A stretch of DNA of 64,000 bases from Narthecium ossifragum (lineage: Eukaryota > Streptophyta > Magnoliopsida > Dioscoreales > Nartheciaceae). This document shows, piece after piece, positions 47,172 through 57,330 of the stretch (position 1 is its first letter; every line of letters starts with the position of its first letter). The stretch covers positions 22,388,129 to 22,452,128 of the forward strand of contig OY986968.1 of assembly GCA_963920575.1 (NCBI GenBank), read 5' to 3'. The notes below the pieces were generated by a model. The model was not told the DNA's origin and made no database searches. It saw only the letters and a program-made list of their open reading frames with translations. A program made the translations under genes and the position numbers.

Positions 47172-47252
47172 CCGTTTTCTTGTTTTTGTTCTATAGTTAC
47201 TTGTTTATAGGATTATTAGCCTTCGGGCTTATCTAATCAAAAAAAAAAAAAA
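45114..47252 (+). mobile_element. L1-type LINE, 5'-truncated, with a single stop in the remaining ORF2
   Basis: It starts within the reverse transcriptase and ends GGGCTTATCTAATC followed by about 13 A (47,240-47,252). One reading frame runs from 45,114 to the TGA after 47,171, broken only by a TAG at 45,927-45,929; the next ATG (45,945) is in the same frame. The near-intact frame shows it is younger than the other LINEs here. No convincing TSD was found; GCTTGAGTTTGATG after the tail only loosely resembles ACTTGATTGAT near 45,067. Confidence 0.85.
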
Positions 47253-48668
47253 GCTTGAGTTTGATGTTTGAGACTTTCAAGTTTGGAAAACTAATATTAG
47301 TCGTTTATCAAAATTCAATCTTTCTGCTGTCATTCGGTTTCATTTTGAAGTCCATAAGTGCATGACAAACCCTCTTGGCAAAAAATGCTCCAGTTATTCA
47401 TAAAATACTCCGGGAGGGTGAGCGACTGGTTGGTTGCAAAAACCTGACCAAATTCTGAAATAGCCTTTCTCAGTGGCAAGAAATGTGACCGAGAGTGACA
47501 ACCATCACTTACCATCCACCGCCACTTCCCCCTTTTTACTTTCCATTAAAAATAAAAAATAAAAAAGTGAAGGCTACCTCTCCTCTTTGTCACATGTCAA
47601 ACTTTCTACTCTTCACTTTTCTTGCCTAACCAAACATCCGCTTGCTTTATAGGAGATGGCTAATAAGGAAAGTGAGACTCGCTTCCCCTTCAACCAGACA
47701 TGCCCTAATGTAACTCTTTTCTTGAATTTAGAGTCAAGAGACCTTTTGTACCCGTTCGTGGTTTACCACATATAAGGGTCGTCCTGTTCTTCAGAATAAC
47801 GCCTCGAAATAAAAAAATAGTTTTTCTGTTTAGAAGAAATCCAACTACTTAGATTACTTTGCAACGTGAATCCCCCCATCTGTAGAGTAAAAAGACACAA
47901 AAGATTTTGTCTCAATTAATCCTTAGGATAGACAGTTGGAAAGAAACATAAGAAAATGTAGCAACAGCTCCATGACCATTTTTGAATCAATTAATTCAGT
48001 TTGCAACCCAAAATTGTGCTCTCAATGAACACGGTATCTAAAATAGCTAGATTATCTACATTAGCATCCAAATTTAGCACCTACTCAACCCTATGCAAAT
48101 GCGAGAGTGCCAAAAAACCAAAAAGATAAGCAAACGGCAAACCACCAGGCCGTAAACTTGTCTTACTCCTTACTGTGTTACCTATCAGCCACTAGATCCA
48201 TCATTTAACACAAGGAATCCATCTGTCCAGCATCAATCGTCTTCAGTTGGATCATCCTGCGACAAAAAGATGCAACCTTTAGATATTTTCCGGTCTATCA
48301 GCAATAAACCTAATCGCAATTACAATTAAGAGTGCACTGGCCTAATTTAGGAAAATGAATGACATGAGTGTTCAGAGGCTGAATTTCCCGAAAAATATAC
48401 ATATAGACACTGCTGTCATATTTGCAAACAGAAAGCAGAGACATTATGTCCACTACACACAGCATTTGACACAAGATGCAAATTAATCTGAATCAAATCA
48501 TTCGACATGGATTCCCATATAAGCTCTAAATCTTCTCCATTTCCACACATAAGATACGAGTAGAATGAAAAAAATCCCAATCCAGGGCGTCTACATGCAC
48601 TTGAACTAGGAATGACAAACACATGAAGGTTAAAACTTACTGATTGAACTCCGATCATGCTGGCCTCT
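47253..48668. other. Intergenic stretch, 3' side of the unrecognised gene
   Basis: No gene was recognised. At 47,625-47,707 AACCAAACATCCGC and AACCAGACATGCCC resemble MITE termini but no partner was found. A possible additional 3' exon of the gene at 48,669 is the acceptor at 48,259 followed by codons for DDPTEDD and a stop. Confidence 0.35.
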
Positions 48669-50369
48669 CTACCTTCCATGGTTTGTATCAGCTGCTAGTT
48701 GCACACCGGCTTGGCCAGTCATATCCTGTGAGTTATGCTTAGCATCATGAGATAAAGAAGGATAGTGCAAAGGAGCCGAACTGACACTAGATCTGGAAAG
48801 AAAGTAGTTAATAGGAGTTGGCGAGTGTTAAACATGGATATTACGTTGTATACTTACATCCTGTGGGCTACTGATTTCCATATCTACACTGCAATCCTCT
48901 ACATTCCCACTAACAGTACCCACAATCTCAATTAAATCCTTGTGGAGGACTTCTTTCTCATTGATGACACCTTCTTTCTGAGGACTCAGAGCCTGTCAAA
49001 AAAATCAACAAGAAAAGGAACTAAAACATAAGAATCACATTAAAAGAGCAAATGCCTTCAACATCATACAGGAAATGAAACCAAACTCCAATCAACATCA
49101 CACAACTCACGAAGAATAAAAACTTCTTTCATTGATCACCGAAATAAAAACGTATTTAAAACACAAAAGGACCTAAGCAAAAGGCTCTGTTCTAATTAGA
49201 ATAACCAACATATCCAACTCAGGCAACATCTGCCATTGTCACACATCTAGCCAGTTCTTCTCTAGTATCAACAAAACTTCGAGAGACTGCTGGTAAAGCC
49301 CTCAATATTCCTAACTTCAACATGCACCCACGAGGTCCTCTTCGTGCTTCTTCGGAACTGCGTCAGGATCTCTTAAGGGCATCGTGCGTATCCCCAATGA
49401 ATCATACAAAATTTTTTAAGCAACCTTGACGGAATCTACACCACATCAAACTAATACCCATCTAAATTGCACGAAGTGAGAAATCTAAGAGAGACACCTG
49501 ACAAAGAGATGACCTAATATGAGTCCCTGATAACAAACAAGAGACCAAGTGAGAACCAGAATAATTCAAATGATTGCCCAAGAAAAGTTCACCTGCTGAT
49601 TGGAAGCACTGGCCAACGACTGGCCGAGGGACTCTCGGGAATCGAGAACGATGTTCGGGAACCTATCAATATCCCAGCCAAGAACGCGGCACACCACTCT
49701 CGCCAATGCTCGGTGCGCCTCCCGCCTCTTTGTTCTCGCGATCGCCATTGTATGCTGCACCAGTCCAACGCAGCTCCCGAACCGCTTCCACGCCTTCACC
49801 CCAATCCCGCTGCACACCAAACAACTAAACTCCCCCCTCTCCCCGTTCCTCTCATAGTACCCCCTCAGCTCGCTATCCCTCTCGAACAAACCCAAGAAGA
49901 ATTCAAACGCCTTCGACCCCCCCTCGTCCTCCTCCATCCCATCATCCTCGTCGTCGTCGGAGGTGCAATTAATCGAGAAGAAGTTCTTAGAGGCCTTGAT
50001 GGCCTCGTGTTGCGCCTGATCCGCCTCGGATGGGGGAGCTCGAGGCAGAGGCTCGACGGGCTTAGGTCGCATTGGCTCGCCCCACCCGGCGTCCGGGTCC
50101 CTCGGAATCGGCGGCGGAGGGCACGGCCACTCGATCTCGAGGCCACCGGACGGCGAGGGATCGCCAGCGTGGTGGTTATCCTTCTCCTTCTTATCTCCGC
50201 GCTTCTTGAACCGCTTATCCTGCTTCAAAGAGAGGGGTTTAGGGGGGTGGCGGGGAGGGCGGTTAGAGCTAGGGTTGCGAGGGGGGCCGAGGCGCCACAG
50301 GTTGTGGAGGTGGAGGACCTCATCGATCTGGAGGCGTTCGAAGGCCGGGGTGAGGTAATGGCCATCCAT
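48669..50369 (-). CDS. Unrecognised plant protein with acidic patch and Cys/His-containing C-terminal region
   Basis: Three exons on the minus strand: 50369-49593, 48992-48858 and 48725-48669, phase-0 GT-AG introns, 322 residues. I do not recognise the family. Exon 1 begins MDGHYLTPAFERLQIDEVLH, has a Pro-rich and a Lys-rich segment (KQDKRFKKRGDKKEKDNHH), Pro-rich EWPCPPPPIPRD, and an acidic run (SDDDEDDGMEEDEGG). It ends in a conserved-looking block FSCLVCSGIGVKAWKRFG followed by VGLVQHTMAIARTKRREAHR and VCRVLGWDIDRFP. The CxxC with a downstream histidine could be a degenerate zinc-binding module. Basic/acidic tracts would suit a nuclear protein. The C-terminal exon is uncertain; a fourth exon at about 48,258 is possible. 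A Pack-MULE lies 160 bp upstream of the ATG. Confidence 0.7.
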
Positions 50370-51003
50370 AGCCGCGGTGGGATGAGAGAAGCGGGGACGA
50401 CGGGGGCTTGGATCGCCAGCGAGTGGCCGCTCAAATGCAGAGGGAGCACGTGGATGCCGGGTGACGTCGGTCGGCGGTCGGTTGGATAAATAACAGGGAC
50501 TTCATTTATGCGTTCAACATTTTATTTAGGCCGAATAACACTTTGTTGCCGTGAAGTTTTCAGGATTTGTAGTTTACTATTCTTATTTTTTAAAATCATA
50601 TAAAAGTGTATTTAATTTTCAAAATTATGCAGTTTAATACCACTATTCTAACGTCGTTACGAAGTCGACGTTAAATCAATCAATTTCATCAATTTTGATC
50701 TTTTTTTTTTGTTTTCTCAGGATTTGCTGACGTGAGAAAAGAGAGACCTCCGGAGATTCATCAATTTTGATTTTTTTATTTATTATTTTGACTAGTTTTT
50801 TTGATAAATTTGCTGACGTGATTAAAAAAAAAGTCAAAATTAAGCCCTCAGCCTCCCCAGCTTCTCATCCACCTCCTCCACCATCCCTCCCCCCCACCCC
50901 CACCGCCGCTTCGACCCCCACTGGTCAGCCCTCCGTGCCGCCGCCAACCTCTCCCCGGATGGCAACCTCCACCTCCGCCACCTTGGCTCCGGCCACCTCG
51001 CTT

Positions 51004-51320
51004 GCGTCTTCCATTGCCGCCTCTGAGGCCTGGAGCACCCGACCTAGGACTTCGCGCTCAAGGTTATCGACCTCGACGCCGCCGCCGCCAAGGACCCCAA
51101 CCTCGCCCGCGTCTTCCATTGCCGCCCCGGAGGCCTGGAGCACCCGACTTAGGACTTCGCGCTCAAGGTCATTGACCTCGACGCCGCCGCCAAGGACCCC
51201 AACCTCGCCCGCGTCTTCCATTGCAGCCTCCAAGGCCTAGAGCACCCGACCTTGGACTTCGCGCTCAAGGTCATCGACCTTGACGTCGCTGCCGCCAAGG
51301 ACCCCAACCTCGCCCACGTC
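51004..51320 (+). repeat. In-frame tandem triplication within the captured kinase fragment
   Basis: GCGTCTTCCATTGC starts at 51,004, 51,109 and 51,211, giving periods of 105 and 102 bp. The units differ by one GCC codon and a few substitutions. Each contains the segment encoding DFALKVIDLD and KDPNLA. Because both periods are multiples of three the kinase frame is kept across all copies. Confidence 0.9.
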
Positions 51321-51640
51321 CGCTCCGAGGGCGCGACGCTCGCCGCCCTTGACCACCCTTTCCTTCCCACTCTATACGCTCGCCTTGATGCTTCGCCTGC
51401 TTCCTTATAGACTACTGCTCCGGCGGCGACCTTCACGCCCTCCTCCGACGCCACCCGGGCCATCGCCTTCCCATCCGCGCCGCCCGTTTCTACGCCGCCG
51501 AGGTGCTTCTCGCATTGGAGTACCTCCATGCGCTCGGGTTCGTATACCGAGATCTTAAGCCGGAGAACGTTCTTCTCCGGGGCGACGGCCACGTCATGCT
51601 CTCGAAATTCGACCTCTCCTTCCAATCAGACGTCGCCCCC
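51004..51640 (+). pseudogene. AGC-type protein kinase fragment (UCN/D6PK-like group)
   Basis: In the kinase frame the DNA encodes DFALKVIDLD (beta-3 strand with the ATP-binding lysine, three times through duplication) and [20 protein letters not shown]. After a frameshift near 51,405 it continues [51 protein letters not shown] (51,540-51,577) and [15 protein letters not shown]. The wording [22 protein letters not shown] and FDLSFQSD is that of plant AGCVIII kinases. The metal-binding DFD is altered to KFD. In-frame TGA and TAG codons interrupt the first two duplicated units. The fragment stops before the activation segment, so it is not a functional kinase. Confidence 0.82.
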
Positions 51641-52002
51641 CTCCCTTCGCCGGCGACAAACTAAGAAGCCTCGCCACCAACACTACCACCGTCGACGACG
51701 ATCTCTCTTGCTTATTACCACATAAGGGCTCCGTTGGACGCCGGATCTCCATCTCCGGCTGGTGCTCTCTCTCTCCCTCCCGTATCTCTCTCTCTCTCTC
51801 ACTCCCCACGTCAGCAAAAACCAGTCAAAATTGAGTACAGTGACCAATTTGCCGTTAAAATGTGTAACAGCGTCGGATGATATGTTTATACTGCACTATT
51901 ATGTAACTTGGAGTATTTTTTGATAATTTTGAAAGTACGTGGTACTAAACTGCAAAACAGGGAAACTATAGGGTACCGAACTGCTTTTTGGCCTTTTATT
52001 TA

Positions 52003-53187
52003 GGATCTTACAAAACAATCTTTAATGTTTGAATAACTTTTACTTTATCCAACATATAAATTTATCATATTCTCAATTCAAATGGACCCTAAATATACAC
52101 CCAACCCCGATAAAATATTTTCAAGTCAATTTCGATTAGATTAGAATAGGTAAAACCAAATCCAACTTTGGTGGATGAGTTCCAGCCCTTCCCGGTGTTT
52201 GGTTGTCGTAATTCTGGATAAACAAATATTTTCTAGAAAAACATGATCCATTATTATCTCTTACACATAGCATAATGGTTAGAAGTTACATGGTTATAAG
52301 TTAACCATTATGTTATTATATCTGGAGCCTCGTAATTCTGGATAAACAAATATTTTCTAGAAAAACATGATTCATTATTATCTCTTACACATAGCATAAT
52401 GGTTAGAAGTTATATGGTTATAAGTTAACCATTATGTTATCATATTTGGAGCCTACATGAATGGGTTATCCTATGTGAAGGGTCATGTATGATAAAATAG
52501 ATGGGGGAAGGGGGAAGTTAGTGGGAGAAGAGGGGTTAGTGGGGAGTTACTATGGGAGGAGGAGAGAGAAGAGAGGCGCTGAGTGGTGACCCTGCCAGGT
52601 GGTAGGGGAAAGAGAGGATGGGCGGCCTGATGTAATCATTGTCTCTTATAGATTTATATCTAACAATGGATTTATATGGGCGTGGGCGTATGAGATTATG
52701 CTAGGTTAATTTCGCACGCGAGAGACAGAGATACAGAAGAGGAGAGGTGGATGGCGGAGCTAGTCGGGGAGTGTCGGTTGCTTGGTCACGATCGAGAGGG
52801 CGAAGGGAAGGGAAGGGTGAGGAGAACGTTTGCTTGGTCAAATGACAAATTCCTTTAATATTTTTCATAAAAATAATCACATTAGCATATACAAGAATAT
52901 TTATTCAATTAGATGGGGATTTTTTACATATGAAATTCACTGATTTTCTAAAACCCATTATCCGGACCACTATGTCCATGGCCAGGTTAGCGGGAATCTT
53001 ATAAAATATTAACATGTTACTTATAAATATGGAGATTTCTTGTGTTTTGATAATGATTACTTTCCTTAGAAAGATATTCATCGTAATATATAGGGAATAC
53101 CTATTGGCAGGGCCAAGGATTGCCATGCCGGAGGCAAGCGTCGTGCCAGCCTCCGGCCGGCTCAAGACTTGCCGCCAGCACCAGCAG
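52003..53187. repeat. Non-coding stretch with a 124-bp tandem duplication
   Basis: Two near-identical copies begin CGTAATTCTGGATAAACAAA at 52,207 and 52,331 and run about 120 bp each (differences such as CCATTATT/TCATTATT). They contain the inverted pair ATAATGGTTA...TAACCATTAT. The beginning CGGTGTTTGGTTGTCG is reminiscent of MITE ends. The rest (52,500-53,187) is purine-rich then AT-rich with no gene recognised. Confidence 0.7.
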
Positions 53188-55892
53188 TGTGAGGACCCGT
53201 ACCTCCAATCTGGTCCGACCGCGTTAGGTCGAGGGTCTGAGTTTGTGGTTTGGCTCGGTTGGCCTTGAGGTGCGATCGGTTGACCGCATCGCTGATTTTG
53301 ACCCCAGTGGCATTTTGATAAATATGCTCCATGGTGGTCAGTTTCACACCCGCGTTGCACACATGGCCTTTGATTGATGTATGTGTTTGATTAGAACCTT
53401 TAGGGCGCTTTCGATCGGAAGATTGGAGCTCGATCGGGAGAGATCGAATCGGACGGCTGCGATGGATTCAAGCTTTCTATTTAAGCCTTCCTTCTCCCTT
53501 TCTTTCTTTCCTTCTTCTTCTCCTGCGCTCTCTCTTCTCTCTCTCTCCTGCGGCTGAGCTAGGGTATGGAGGTGCGGCTTTCGAGGAGCGGCTTCCGGCG
53601 ATCGGACTTGGGGGATGCGTGGAGGAGCAGCCCTATCTCTTCAAGTAGGTGTTTCTACCTCGATCTTTGGATCGGGTTCTCCTAGGATAGGTTTAATGCC
53701 TTTTCGCTGTAGGAGTACTTGTTAGAATGTTGTGTAGTTCATTGTGCATGTGTTATAGATGATTTGAAGTACTCCTACCTCACGATTTTCGTATTCTAAC
53801 GGTTGGTTTTCGTATTATCGCCGTTTTATCGGTTTTCGGCCGTTTTGACCTAAATTGGAGATTTAACCGTCAAAATCGTGTTTTGATCATACCATTGGCT
53901 TCCCCATCTGCTTTTATGCATGCTTGCAAAGTTTCATCAACTTCCAACTTGAATTGATCATCGAAATCCAAGAAAATGGATTTCGGCACTGTTTTGATGA
54001 ACTGTGCCTAAGGCTCGACGGTCGACCGGTGCATCGACCGTCAAGTGTTGTTTTACTCTTCCTGGGCCTGACAGTCGACCGTCGGATCGACCGTCGGGCT
54101 CTGTCGGGATTTTGGACTCCCACGGTCGATGGATGGATCGACCGCGGGATCTTCTCCTTTTCGCCATTTACCTGACGGTCGACCGTCGGGTCGACTGTCG
54201 CATCGACCGTCAGGCGCTGTTTGGTTTTGGGCTTCACAGGGTCGATGGGTAGATCGACCGTCGCCCTTGGTTTTCTTCGCCTTGGTCTCACGGTCGATCT
54301 CCGGATCGACCGTGACATCGTCCGTGGGCTCACGGTCGATCCCCGGATCGACCGTGACATCGTCCGTGGGCTCACGGTCGATCCCCGGATCGACCGTGAC
54401 ATCGTCCGTGGGCTCACGGTCGATCCCCGGATCGACCGTGACATCGTCCGCGAGCCCTTGAACTTAGTTTTCTGGCTTTTCTTGGATGGATTTGATTTGT
54501 GATTGATCTTTAAACATGTTGGAAAGTTCACAAGTGGATTTTGTAGAGTTTTCAATGGATTTCTATCGAGTTTGAGGATCGATTCGAGTAATTTCCGTTT
54601 TGGGCAAATCTTTGGTTTTGGATTGCATTTAATACATGTTTGATTGTAGTTAACTGCTTAATGGATTGCCTAACCATTAGCTAGCTAAGAGTGCTAGTCA
54701 ATGTGGAATTGTGGAACCTTAGCATCTTGCCGGCGAGTGCCGAGGGCTATTGTATAAATGTGGCCAGTTACCTGCGGGGTAACTGTGGAACCTTAGTCTG
54801 TCAGGTGCAAGAGAGCACTGAAGACTATTGTATATCTGTACTTAATGCTTTGCTCAGATCTTTGTGTGGTTAGCATAGTCTATCTGTATGTGAGGCCTTT
54901 GCTATGCTTACCCTTTGGCTAGCTGTAAGCTATGCCTAGCCCTGTGTAATTGATGATATCTTGTTGCATGCTTATATATTGTTATCTGTGCCTGAGCATT
55001 GCATGCATCTTGTTTGCATTAGAGGCATCTGAGGTTAGGCGGGCGATGGTTTGGGTCGCCGATCCGAGGCTCTCGGGTAGCTCGGATCTAGCCTTAGGAC
55101 CGTGGCTGGGTAGTCAGGTTTAGGGTGTGATTGTATGATCAAATCTCATGTGTTGAGGATTATGCGATAGTTGACTCTGATCAATGTTTGAGGTTTAGAG
55201 GTCGTATTGGTCTCCCAAGGCCAAGTGCTAAGGATGGTTGCCGGTGCCCCTGACATGGTCCCCAGGCAGTGGCTTCCTGCTGGGTAAGGGTGATCCTACT
55301 GGTTCTGGTTCTCTGTTTCCTCCCAACGTGTTTGGAGAATGTGTCCCAGCGTGGTCGATTGAGAAGAGTAGGATCCTTGGGTTAGTCGGCAAAGGTTGTG
55401 GAACCCCGTGACATTCCTTAGACTTGAGCGGCGAGACAACACTGTTGTTGTTTTCCTCCCTTCAGTGTGCCGTAGAGTAGAACCCTACTGAGCTTATTGC
55501 TCACTCCTACCCGGGCTGCGTTTGCAGTTGCAGGCGCCAATTCTTCTTCAGTAGAGCCGGCGGATCAGCTTTGGTGGCGCGACTACATCCAGAGGTGCTT
55601 GAGGTTGCTGGAGGATTATCTGTTGTACTTTTGACAGATTTTGTAAATTATGTACGTATTTGAGGAATTCTGGGATTACTGTATAATATTCTTTCATTGG
55701 AAGATTTGTATCAAATATTGAATAGTACAACTGATGTTATATGAATTGAATTTCTGTTTCACCTCTGGAATATAATTTGTTTAAGTTTTTCTTTAATTCC
55801 GCATTGTCTCGCGGCAGCTGGAGATGAATAGTGTAGGTTTCCCCTCACGCCTCGGCTTGGATGGGTTTTCTGGGTCGAGGTGTGACAAGCAG
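53183..55892 (-). mobile_element. Solo LTR with perfect 5-bp TSD (copy H)
   Basis: AGCAG flanks at 53,183-53,187 and 55,888-55,892. The 2,700-bp element (53,188-55,887) in minus orientation runs from TGTCACACCTCGACCCAGAA to GGTACGGGTCCTCACA. It shows the family landmarks (CAAATTGCC-like segment replaced by ATTTATCAAAATGCCACTGG near 53,310; TAGGAGTGAGCAATAAGCTC near 55,494). Instead of GATCGATC it has GGTCGATC/GGTCGACCG clusters at 54,015-54,445. No internal retroelement coding region was seen. Confidence 0.88.
54289..54453. repeat. 42-bp tandem repeat in LTR H, four copies
   Basis: The unit TCACGGTCGATCCCCGGATC followed by GACCGTGACATCGTCCGTGG recurs four times; the first copy has CTCC in place of CCCC and the last ends CGCGAG. 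Each unit holds an inverted pair CGGTCGAT...ATCGACCG that could form a stem. Confidence 0.9.
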
Positions 55893-56640
55893 TGTCGACT
55901 TATTTGCCGGTCGATAATGTGTGATGAGAGAGATAGGACCTGGTGATGTTTTCATCAGAGAAAGAGGTCACCGAGGAGTTTTTGGGGAGCTGGAAATGAG
56001 CTTCAAAGGCTGCGGCGACAAAAGCGACTGAGAGAGAGCGAACGAGTCGGAGGTGGGTGACCGGTGACGGCAGTAGATCGCAAGAGAAGGGCGGCGATGG
56101 CGAAAGTGAAGAGGGGTGTGGGCCTTATGGCTTTTTAAACCTTTGAATATGGGTTTTAAAACCCGAAACTCGTAACCCGCTTAAATATAAAACATCCATC
56201 ATCAAACCCTAAAACCTACTCTCCTACCTTTCACTATCGCCGACCTCTCCTCCTTCTCCTTCCTCCATCCTTTTCTCCCCCACTTCTCTCTTTTTTCCCT
56301 CTCTCCCCCCCTTTCCTCTCCCTCCTCTCTTCTTTCCTCCTCTTCGTCTCTTTTTTCCCTCCTTTATAGATCTCATCGAATGTGCCGATCGGAACCACCC
56401 AGTTGCCGCCCCGCAACTTCCAATGCCGACCGGCATCGTCTGATGCCGGTCGGCTCAAGGGCGAATAGTTCAGAGCCACCCAGATTTTGAGCTGATGGGC
56501 TACCGGCTTGATATTTTCCGGCTGGCACCAAGGTTGCCGATCGGCAAGGAAATCCTTGGATAGGGCCAAGGGCATAGTTGTTAAGAGACAAAGGATTTTG
56601 GCATGAGATGAAACGGAAATACAAAACATACATTATATAC
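55893..56640. other. Purine/pyrimidine-biased stretch without recognised gene
   Basis: From 56,230 to 56,370 the plus strand is nearly pure CT (TCTCCTTCTCCTTCC...), giving lysine/arginine/glycine-rich open frames on the minus strand that are composition artefacts. A duplicated word ATGCCGACCGGCATCG/GATGCCGGTCGGC lies near 56,420. Confidence 0.4.
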
Positions 56641-56652
56641 GTGCTGAGAAGA

Positions 56653-56829
56653 AACTCTATACACGCGTAGAAACTCGCACAACCACGCGTAGAAAATCTT
56701 TGTATGTGTGGTTGTGCGAGTTTATATGCGTGGTAAGAAGAAGCTCTATACACGCGTAGAAACTCGCACAATCAAGCATACAAAGATTTTCTATGCGTGG
56801 TTATGTGAGTTTCTACGCGTGTATAGAGT
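56653..56829. repeat. Fold-back (hairpin) repeat with about 53-bp arms
   Basis: The left arm ACTCTATACACGCGTAGAAA...AATCTTTGTATG (56,653-56,705) is the reverse complement, with a few mismatches, of the right arm CATACAAAGATT...CGCGTGTATAGAGT (56,777-56,829). The roughly 70-bp centre contains a further related copy, and another half-copy (CCACGCGTAGAAACTCACAC) follows at 56,856. This is the structure of a fold-back MITE. Confidence 0.8.
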
Positions 56830-56914
56830 TATACTCTATATATAAGTATACCAACCACGCGTAGAAACTCACACAACAACCCGTAAAAGCTCTTATGTGT
56901 GGTTGTCCTTTTTT

Positions 56915-57330
56915 CCCCAGCCCAGCTAACCCATCTCCTCTCTGCGAGCGTCATGTGCGAGCATGCGAAGGTGAAGTTGAGGAGAGAGATCGGTGTTCTC
57001 GAAGGAAGCAAGAGATGTCGTCCTCCATGAAGGAGCCGACCAATGAGGTTGTTGTCATCATAGGCGTAGGAGAACGGGGGGGCAGTGGTAGGAGGAGGAG
57101 AAGCAAGAGGAGGTTTCCAAGTCGCCCATAGGACAGCCGGCGATGGCACAAAGGTCGGAGGAGGGGAGGGAGGAGTGGGCGGCGGAGCAAGATGGGTGGT
57201 CACAGGGGATGGGTATAGAGTTTAAGGGCGGCGAAGGAGGTGAGGAGATGGTGGTGTTGGGCGCGACGGAGAGGGAGAGGGTGTAGTCACTGCCGGAGGA
57301 TAGGGGGAGGGAAACTTGGGTTTGGACCAA
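56915..57330 (-). pseudogene. Aspartic protease (pepsin-like A1, nepenthesin group) fragment
   Basis: On the minus strand from 57,310: LPLSSGSDYTLSLSVAPNTT, then CDHPSCSAAHSSLPSSDLCA, AGCPMGDLETSSC and SSSYHCPP. After a frameshift near 57,075 it continues FSYAYDDNNLIGRLLHG and PISLLNFTFACSH. The order matches plant A1 proteases in which YxLxLxLG is followed by the catalytic DTGSD, cysteine-rich CxxxxxC segment, YAYGDGSL and FGC. The catalytic DTGS segment is missing, so the fragment is dead. No flanking TSD was established. Confidence 0.65.

Larger units (their letters stand above)
50520..52002. mobile_element. Pack-MULE carrying a protein-kinase fragment
   Basis: Perfect 9-bp TSD TTTTATTTA at 50,520-50,528 and 51,994-52,002. 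The element (50,529-51,993, 1,465 bp) has long imperfect terminal inverted repeats. The left end GGCCGAATAACACTTTGTTG pairs with reverse-complemented GGCCAAAAAGCAGTTCGGTA. Further words shared in inverted orientation include GTAGTTTA/GCAGTTTA and TCAATTTTGA...GCTGACGTG. The AT-rich arms (about 300 bp and 180 bp) enclose a GC-rich block (50,850-51,780) derived from a cellular gene, as in Pack-MULEs. Confidence 0.88.

Noticed and set aside
49713..50489. 258-codon plus-strand open frame
   Set aside because: Antisense to exon 1 of the gene at 48,669-50,369; the minus-strand reading has consistent introns and a plausible start.
54289..54453. Regularly spaced repeats considered as a CRISPR array
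   Set aside because: Units are contiguous without unique spacers, and the context is plant nuclear DNA.
53914..54555. 213-codon minus-strand frame with repeated SRSIRGSTVSPRTM-like units
   Set aside because: Product of the 42-bp satellite inside an LTR; all frames are open there because the unit length is a multiple of three.
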